A stretch of 13,212 bases of DNA from Lachnospiraceae bacterium (GTDB lineage Bacteria; Bacillota; Clostridia; Lachnospirales; Lachnospiraceae), in contig CAAFNG010000134.1 in assembly GCA_900764225.1 (NCBI GenBank), positions 1-13,212 on the forward strand, read 5' to 3'. The notes below the pieces were generated by a model, which did not search any database, was not told where the DNA came from, and saw nothing but the letters and a program-made list of their open reading frames with translations. Of the stretch, positions 1 through 5,706 are shown piece after piece. The translations under genes and the position numbers were made by a program. Position 1 is the stretch's first letter, and every line of letters begins with the position of its first letter.

Positions 1-65
1 AAGCAGAAGACGGCATACGAGATTCCTCTACGTCTCGTGGGCTCGGAGATGTGTATAAGAGACAG
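1..65. other. Illumina P7 / Nextera i7 adapter (artefact)
   Basis: This is sequencing adapter, not genome. Positions 1-23 match the Illumina P7 flow-cell primer lacking its first C. Positions 24-31 (TCCTCTAC) are an 8-base i7 index, which from memory corresponds to Nextera N712 in primer orientation. Positions 32-46 (GTCTCGTGGGCTCGG) are the Nextera read-2 adapter, and 47-65 (AGATGTGTATAAGAGACAG) are the 19-bp Tn5 mosaic end used in tagmentation. Biological sequence begins at 66. The block supplies the false last residues and the stop codon (TAG, 28-30 on the minus strand) of the open frame that runs into it. Confidence 0.98.
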
Positions 66-2505
66 CATAAAAGCTGATCACTTTTCCTGCAATGCGTTCC
101 CTCTCATATTCCGGCATACGGGAATAATCTGCAGAACGTAAGAACTGCTGATTATCAATCAGATAGCCGATTCTTTTTGCAACTTTTGCCCAAGGCAGCA
201 ACACCGAAGTATCTGGATTCCCATAGTCCCCTCTCTCCAGCTTCAAACCTTTCCCGTCATAATCTGCATGTGAATTATCTGCCCCACATAAAGCATGGCT
301 CTGACCGCCTATCCCATATTTTTCCTTGATAAAATCTGTCCTTGCCTTATCATCTTCATTCAGAAGATAAAAAGAATAGGTAGAAAGCCTGCCATCCGAA
401 TACGGACCTCCACCGGCAAGAAAAGCATCTATTTCATCCTGCGTAATAAATATCTTATGTTCCTGCCATGCAAATTCCTCTCTGGCACTGTATGGAATTA
501 CTTCTGCTGCAAATTTCTGGAACTGACTGGATATTCTGATTGGATTATAGGTACGGAACCGCATAATGCTTCTGTCTTCCTCGTAAGCCATTGCCAGTCC
601 TTCCAGACGTTCATTCAGATCTGACAGCCACTGCGGATCTACCAGTTTTTCTTCCAGATAATCTGTTATTTCCGGATAAATACTGTGAAGATGTGGTAAA
701 TCCTCTTCATCAAAAACAAGTTCTGCCACGCCCTCTGCCATATCTGCTTTCATATAGGCAAGTGACTGTGCATGTTCCTTTACTGCATTTTCCCTTGCAA
801 CATCCAGTACCGACTGCGGTGCATATTCGCCCTGTTTCAAAAGCTGATGGATACGTCCACTCACATCTTCCCAGGATAAAAACGCTTTATCCAGAATCTG
901 ATCGGTAACGGTATGCCCTACTGCAATCTGCAATCCCGTCTCATCAAACCAGACAGAATATTCCATGCCATTGATTTCAAAGCCCTTTCCACCAGTTCCA
1001 TACTCCCGCTTCACAAACTCTGTATATTCTTCCGGTGTCTGTTCACTCATAAAATTATAGATGATACGAAGCTGGCTCTTACTTCGGTTTCCCCCGGTCC
1101 TTAAAACCTCATCGACCACCTCACTTGGAATGGCAATCTCCCCGGCATAGAGGGCAGCTATTCTATTTTCAATTTCCCTTTTCTGTTCATTTACAGATGG
1201 AAGTTCGGGCAAAGATAAAGCAGAGGCGACTTCTTCCTCTGCTTTACTTAACTGATCTTCACTTGTATCTTCAACTAGCTGTATACCAATTCCGTCAAGA
1301 TGCTCTCTTCCGCTGTTGCCATCAGACTGTTCATATGGGCTGTCCACGCCATCGGGTTCTCCTCTTTCGACGGTGCCGGATTCTTCTCCAACAGTTTCTC
1401 CATCTGTACTTCCAATCTCTTCTGTGCTGTTTTCTCGATCTCCTCCAGATGGCAGTTCAGTTTCCCAGTCAGCAACAGGCTCTGATACAGGCTGTTCTTG
1501 TGTTCCTTCAGAAATGTCCTCCGCAGCATTCCGTATTTCCCGATCTGTGCTTCTGTCTCCTGGATTGTCAGATTCGGAAACAGATAATCCCCTTTGCGAT
1601 GATATGTCAGTTCCATGCTCATTTCCTCCTTCATTTTCCTGTGGATATTCGTTTTCTATGATTCTGTTGTTGTTCTCTCTGCTTTCACGAATTAACGTGT
1701 TAAATTTATTATAATTCCTTTCTTCCGAATTTTCAATACCCTTTTTCATTTCTTCTAATGAAATACGGTGTACAAATCTTCCAATATCCACTAACACAGA
1801 CTCACTGGCCATGCTCGTTGCATTTCCAATAAATGTCAGCACTGATAAGCTGTTATAGTCTGTGATATGTACAAAGTCCATTTCTTCCTGCCGTTCCAGC
1901 GGATCAAGTCCACATCTGGAAGCCAGCGTATAATAAATGCTGTCTGTCAACAGACTGCGAAATTCGCTGCGGATGGTATCTTCTTCCAGCTCCTCCAGGT
2001 ACGTTCCTTCTGTCACATACGTCAAACCATCCAGATATTCATCCAGGTTTTCTTCCACCATGTATTTTGCAGTTGCCATCAGTGCATCCGAAAGATTTCC
2101 TGCATCCTTAGTTTCCAGTCCGTAAACCTCTTCTAAATGGTTTAATAAGGCTTCCTGTTGCTTCTCCTGCAACTGCCACAAATACGGTGTTCTTCCACCT
2201 TTTACCTTATGAGTATCCTGAATATCAAATACATACCGAAGTCTTGTTTTCTGCATGGTTTCATCTAAAAGAGCAATTCCCTTTGCCCCTCGGTTTACCC
2301 ACCGCAGCATTTTTTCATTCCATAATTCCAGCGAAGCACAGGCAGTTGCCTTTGGACGCTGTGCGTGAATCAAAAGCTGATCCATAAATGGATACCGATA
2401 CAGTCTGGCTGCAGTATCCAGATAATTCATCCAATCTCTCGGTGAACTGCTGATACGGGTTGCATGATACTCCGCAAGTCCCCGTATCTCATCTAAATGA
2501 GCCAT
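66..2505 (-). CDS. N-terminal part of giant ICE helicase/methylase-type protein (3' truncated)
   Basis: This is the first 813 residues of a very large protein of the kind found next to topoisomerase III in Tn1549/CTn4-like ICEs, usually annotated as SNF2/DEAD-type helicase, often with an N6-methylase domain. Those catalytic domains would lie beyond the contig end and are not seen here. Residues 25-80 (DQLLIHAQRP, then WVNRGAKGIALLD) resemble the N-terminal region shared with LtrC/ArdC-like proteins. Residues about 290-430 are acidic and low in complexity and coincide with a nested tnpV-like frame. Residues about 456-560 and 685-788 are two copies of one domain. The ATG at 2503-2505 has AAGGAGG (2514-2520) 8 nt upstream and lies 27 bp after the topoisomerase stop, so the two are probably co-transcribed. 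The open frame continues to 28, but residues 814-825 (AVSYTHLRAHET) come from adapter, the first codon straddling the join. The family call by context is good; the enzymatic role is inferred. Confidence 0.8.
1275..1616 (-). CDS. tnpV: TnpV-like transposon-encoded protein, nested in another gene
   Basis: A 113-residue protein starting MELTYHRKGDYLFPNLTI, followed by IGKYGMLRRTFLKEH and SLLLTGKLNCHLEEIE, and ending MNSLMATAEESILTELVY. This matches, from memory, the TnpV family (small proteins first named in Tn4451): MELTY..GDY..P.L at the start, IGKYG.LR...LKEH in the middle, and AEE..L.EL.Y at the end, with near-full length. The biochemical function of the family is not known to me. The chosen ATG (1614-1616) has AAGGAGG at 1625-1631 with an 8-nt spacer; two upstream in-frame ATGs (1634, 1622) lie on or beyond that site and are less likely. 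The gene sits entirely inside the giant helicase-type gene on the same strand, in the +1 frame, overlying host residues about 297-410. The TnpV frame looks like an ordinary folded protein, whereas the host frame is low-complexity there. Alternatively it could be an untranslated relic of an inserted tnpV, but the intact frame and ribosome site argue against that. Confidence 0.8.
   Translation of the reverse strand: MELTYHRKGDYLFPNLTIQETEAQIGKYGMLRRTFLKEHKNSLYQSLLLTGKLNCHLEEIEKTAQKRLEVQMEKLLEKNPAPSKEENPMAWTAHMNSLMATAEESILTELVYS
1625..1631 (-). promoter_or_regulatory. Internal ribosome binding site for tnpV
   Basis: AAGGAGG on the minus strand, 8 nt from the ATG of the nested tnpV-like gene. 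It lies within codons of the host gene (reading ...EGGNE...). Its match to the consensus and its spacing are as good as those of the stand-alone genes in this window, which supports internal initiation. Confidence 0.7.
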
Positions 2506-2532
2506 AACTCATTCCTCCTTCCGTCTGTGCTT

Positions 2533-4626
2533 TTATTTCTTCTTTTTAGGAAACTCAAGACTGAATCTGGCTTTTCCATCTTCCAGCCCTAGTACCAAAT
2601 CCGCATCAAATTTACTGTCTTTTTTCTTGGAATACAGTCCTTTCACATGGGTACGCCCCTTTTTCAGAAGCTCCACCGCCATCTTTTTATCCATCGACTT
2701 TTTCATACTTTCCAGAAAGCGGTTCGACTTCCACAGAGCAAACTGACAACTTCTGTCAGAACAGTAATAATTTGTCTTTCCCTCATATACATCGGAACCA
2801 CATACCGGGCATTTTCCAATCACTTCCCTTGCAGTCTGAAAACGGTTCCGTTCTTCTTCCGGGATCGCCCTGCACAAAGAAAGAATCTCGTTAATCATGG
2901 ATACAATCCCCTTCATAAATTCATCTTCCTGGATTTTCCCCTTTTCCATCATCAGAAGCTGATTCTCCCATTCTGCTGTCAGGCTTGCAGATTTCAGATT
3001 CTCCGGCATTACATGGATCAACTCACATCCTGCCACTGTAGGAAGAATCTGTTTTCCTTTACGTTCTGCGTACCCCGAAGCTACCAGCTTCTCGATGATA
3101 TTGGCTCTGGTTGCCGGTGTCCCAAGTCCTTTTTTCTCTGTTTCAGAATCAAATTCCTTATTCCCCGCTGTTTCCATTGCAGCAAGCAGGGTATCTTCGG
3201 TAAACATCTTCGACGGAGAAGTGTAATGTGTACTCTTCTCTGCTTTCACAGAGGCAAGAGTCATTCCTTCCTCATATCCTTCTGGAAGTTCTGTCTTATG
3301 ATCCGGTTCATCAGATTTTTTATCCTTTACACAGTATTTCCGAAAGGCTTCTTCCGCTTCTTTGAAGCCCATCTGCACAGGCAGCTTTCCTTTTGCAGTA
3401 AATTCATGTTCTTTGCACTGTACGGAAATTTCTGTCTGCTCATAAAGGTACTCTTCCCCTGTTGCCTGAACAAGCTGCTGTCCGATCAGCATCAGCAGAT
3501 TTTTCTTTCCACTGGAAAGTCCTCCTATGCCTTTCTCCATTGCTTCTTTTGTCGGCAGTATTGCATGATGATCAGATACCTTTGCATTATTAACCACACG
3601 ATCTATGTTTCCCCCAATCTGTCCAGATTCCAGAAACGGAAGAAAATCTGTCATGCCTTCGGCAAGCATTTTTACCGTTTCTTTCATATCTTCTGTTACA
3701 TACTGACTGTCTGTTCTCGGATAGGTAACCATCTTTTCTTCGTACAGCTCCTGCAGCATATCCAGTGTCTTCTGGGCAGTGTATCCGAAAAAACGATTTG
3801 CTTCCCTCTGCAGACTGGTCAGATCATAAAGTTTTGGTGGGAAAGTCTTTTTCTGTTCTCTTTTTACCCTTGTAACCAGTGCTTCTGTCCCATCACAAAG
3901 TTTTCTTAATTCTTCTGCTTCCATTTCTGACGGGATACTCTCTGATGTTACCGTAAGTTTCTCATCTGACAGGGAAACCTTATAGTAGGCTTCTTTCTTG
4001 AAATGCTCAATTTTCTCTTTTCTTTCCGTCAGCATGGCAAGCGTTGGTGTCTGCACTCTGCCAACTACCAGACGTTTAAAATATCTGGTTGTGTAAGCTC
4101 TCGTTGCATTCATTCCAATCAGCCAGTCCGCCTGTGCCCGGCATACCGCAGCATTACAAAGCCCTGCATATTCTCTCCCATCACTTAATGACTGGAAGCC
4201 TTTCTGAATCGCTTCATCTTCCATTGAGCTGATCCACAAACGTTTCACTGGTTTCTGACAACCTGCCAGATCATAAACTCTTTTAAAAATCAGTTCTCCT
4301 TCTCTTCCGGCATCACAGCCATTAACCAAGTATGCCACATCTTCCCGATTTATTAGGCTGCATAGCACATCAAACTGCTTCTTTTTATCTTCTGATACCT
4401 GTACTTTCCATACTTCCGGGATAATCGGCAAATCCTCAAACTGCCATTTTGCATATTTTTCGTCATAAATTTCCGGTGGTGCATATTCTGCCAGATGTCC
4501 CAGACACCAACTGACAATGCAACTGTTCCCCTCCAGATACCCGTCCTCTCTCTGATAAGCAGATAAATTTTTTGCAAGACTCTGTGCGACACTTGGTTTC
4601 TCTGCAATCACTAAAAATTTCGCCAT
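2533..4626 (-). CDS. topB: DNA topoisomerase III (type IA), ICE-type
   Basis: A 697-residue type IA topoisomerase that cuts one strand through a 5'-phosphotyrosine and passes another, decatenating or relaxing DNA during element replication or transfer. The N-terminal Toprim domain shows EKPSVA (Glu9) and CDAGREGELIF (Asp105, Glu109, Glu111). The active-site segment is MVTYPRTDS with catalytic Tyr302 and Arg304. Downstream are SDHHAILPT (350-358) and LGTPATRA (501-508), both typical of the topoisomerase III branch. A single C4 zinc motif (Cys606, Cys609, Cys622, Cys627) is followed by a basic C-terminus ending KKKK. The ATG at 4624-4626 has AGGAGG (4632-4637) 5 nt upstream. It is downstream of DUF4366, with a terminator-like hairpin in the 72-bp gap, and 27 bp upstream of the helicase-type gene. 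Length and motifs are complete, so it looks functional. The symbol is used in the family sense; this is the mobile-element paralogue, not the housekeeping enzyme. Confidence 0.95.
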   Translation of the reverse strand: MAKFLVIAEKPSVAQSLAKNLSAYQREDGYLEGNSCIVSWCLGHLAEYAPPEIYDEKYAKWQFEDLPIIPEVWKVQVSEDKKKQFDVLCSLINREDVAYLVNGCDAGREGELIFKRVYDLAGCQKPVKRLWISSMEDEAIQKGFQSLSDGREYAGLCNAAVCRAQADWLIGMNATRAYTTRYFKRLVVGRVQTPTLAMLTERKEKIEHFKKEAYYKVSLSDEKLTVTSESIPSEMEAEELRKLCDGTEALVTRVKREQKKTFPPKLYDLTSLQREANRFFGYTAQKTLDMLQELYEEKMVTYPRTDSQYVTEDMKETVKMLAEGMTDFLPFLESGQIGGNIDRVVNNAKVSDHHAILPTKEAMEKGIGGLSSGKKNLLMLIGQQLVQATGEEYLYEQTEISVQCKEHEFTAKGKLPVQMGFKEAEEAFRKYCVKDKKSDEPDHKTELPEGYEEGMTLASVKAEKSTHYTSPSKMFTEDTLLAAMETAGNKEFDSETEKKGLGTPATRANIIEKLVASGYAERKGKQILPTVAGCELIHVMPENLKSASLTAEWENQLLMMEKGKIQEDEFMKGIVSMINEILSLCRAIPEEERNRFQTAREVIGKCPVCGSDVYEGKTNYYCSDRSCQFALWKSNRFLESMKKSMDKKMAVELLKKGRTHVKGLYSKKKDSKFDADLVLGLEDGKARFSLEFPKKKK

Positions 4627-4646
4627 GTTTTCCTCCTGTTCCTGTC

Positions 4647-4676
4647 AAAAAGGCAGTCCATAAAGAACTGCCCTTT
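4647..4676 (-). terminator. Hairpin plus T-run before topoisomerase III gene
   Basis: On the minus strand GGCAGT (4667-4672) pairs with ACTGCC (4652-4657) across a 9-nt loop (TCTTTATGG), followed directly by TTTTT. An A-run 5' of the stem could extend the pairing past one bulged G. It lies between the DUF4366 stop (4699) and the topoisomerase ribosome site (4632). The shape is that of a short intrinsic terminator or attenuator, but the stem is only 6 bp with a moderate G+C content, so it may be leaky or instead an RNA-processing or stability element. No promoter is evident between it and the next gene. Confidence 0.5.
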
Positions 4677-4698
4677 CTCCATACCTTATGATTTTTTG

Positions 4699-5364
4699 TT
4701 ATTTCTGCTGGTCTTCTGCATTTTCTTCATCTTCATTGATGTAACTGTCATCAGCAAATTCCAGACCTTCCTCTACAATACCGTCCTCTTTTTTCTTTCG
4801 GAATTTACTTAAAGCAAAAGCAGCTAAACCGCCGAATACCAGTACAATGCCTCCACCCAGGACTGCAGAATCAAACATTTTATTACCGCTGGATTCCTGC
4901 TTTACTTCTGTTTCTGGCTGTACGGTAGTTTCCGGTTCTGGTGCTGTGGTTATTTCCGGAAGAACAACTGCAGATTCCTCTTTTTTCTCAGTTTCTTCAT
5001 TTTCATCTAAAAACTCTGCCAGATCCTGTTCATCTACCAATGACATCATATACACATTTTCAGAAGTACCGGAACGGTCAATAACCATATAAAAGGTATT
5101 TCCATTCTTTGTCTGGACGGTCAGAAACTGCTTGGAGCTGTCATTCTCTTTATCATCCACAAGCTGTCCGTTTCCCGGAGTGGAAAATGGTGTTCCCTCT
5201 GTGGCAGGTTGCTCCGCCGGCAGTTCTTCTATCACCTGTTCCGCAGTTTCAGTCTGCTCTGCGTTTTCATTTGCCTGTGCAAAAGCGGTCACACTGGCAG
5301 AACCCATCAGCATCGTTGCCGACAGCATAATCATTAAAACTTTTTTCATTACTTTATTCTTCAT
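4699..5364 (-). CDS. DUF4366-type (CD1107-like) ICE membrane protein
   Basis: A 221-residue protein of unknown function that regularly accompanies this transfer cluster. Residues 1-30 form a signal peptide (basic MKNKVMKK, hydrophobic core, likely cleavage after AFA or AFAQA). An acidic, Pro/Thr/Glu-rich stretch follows, then a compact core at about 78-118 (KQFLTVQTKNGNTFYMVIDR, then VYMMSLVDEQDLAEF). A Glu/Pro/Thr-rich stalk (120-160), a single membrane helix (about 167-187) and a basic stop-transfer SKFRKKK come next, ending in an acidic cytoplasmic tail. The expected topology is core outside, tail inside. The C-terminus resembles a sortase-sorted protein in outline, but I see no LPxTG or NPxTN and the tail is too long. 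The start ATG (5362-5364) overlaps the end of the DUF4315 gene by 11 bp, implying translational coupling, with AGAGAGG (5374-5380) 9 nt upstream. The role is presumably in the mating channel or cell contact; this is inference from context. Confidence 0.8.
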   Translation of the reverse strand: MKNKVMKKVLMIMLSATMLMGSASVTAFAQANENAEQTETAEQVIEELPAEQPATEGTPFSTPGNGQLVDDKENDSSKQFLTVQTKNGNTFYMVIDRSGTSENVYMMSLVDEQDLAEFLDENEETEKKEESAVVLPEITTAPEPETTVQPETEVKQESSGNKMFDSAVLGGGIVLVFGGLAAFALSKFRKKKEDGIVEEGLEFADDSYINEDEENAEDQQK

Positions 5365-5689
5365 CTTCCAAATCCTCTCTTTCTTCTATCAGTCCGGTTG
5401 ACATTTCGCTATCCATATTTTCTTCTTTCTTTATACCCGTTTCAGAATTATCCATAGAAAGATTACCCTCTTCATCAAACTGCATGGTAACTGTTCCGTT
5501 CTGAATTCCATCCAGAAAAGTCAGCATCTTTCGGCTATCCATTTTCATGGAACGGATTGCCTTAATGATTTCTGCATCTTCCATCTGCTTTTTCTGGATT
5601 CTCAGTTGCCTTACATGCTCCTGCAGTTCCAGAATCTTGTTTTCAGTTTTCTGAATATCATCCAGAACCTTTTTTAATCGCATATTCAT
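5354..5689 (-). CDS. DUF4315-type small coiled-coil ICE protein
   Basis: A 111-residue cytoplasmic-looking protein. Residues about 3-38 (MRLKKVLDDIQKTENKILEL, then QEHVRQLRIQKKQMEDAEII) form a heptad-like coiled coil. A short conserved-looking part follows (IIKAIRSMKMDSRKMLTFLD), then a variable acidic tail. This matches the DUF4315 family that sits between the NlpC/P60 and DUF4366 genes in these ICEs; its function is unknown. The open frame extends upstream to 5788, inside the hydrolase gene, but the ATG at 5687-5689 is preferred: AAGGGAG (5700-5706) abuts the hydrolase stop codon and sits 10 nt before this ATG. A second ATG at 5681-5683 would leave a 16-nt spacer. It overlaps the next gene by 11 bp. 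Confidence 0.8.
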   Translation of the reverse strand: MNMRLKKVLDDIQKTENKILELQEHVRQLRIQKKQMEDAEIIKAIRSMKMDSRKMLTFLDGIQNGTVTMQFDEEGNLSMDNSETGIKKEENMDSEMSTGLIEEREDLEDEE

Positions 5690-5706
5690 CTCTTGTTCGC
5701 TCCCTT

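Noticed and set aside
1125..1661. 178-codon plus-strand open frame over the tnpV region
   Set aside because: Antisense to two overlapping minus-strand frames; the Leu/Gln/His/Phe-rich product has no family resemblance.
2647..3909. 420-codon open frame on the plus strand
   Set aside because: It is exactly antisense to topoisomerase III and its product is rich in Phe, His, Cys, Leu and Arg with no recognisable motif, typical of a reverse-strand shadow.
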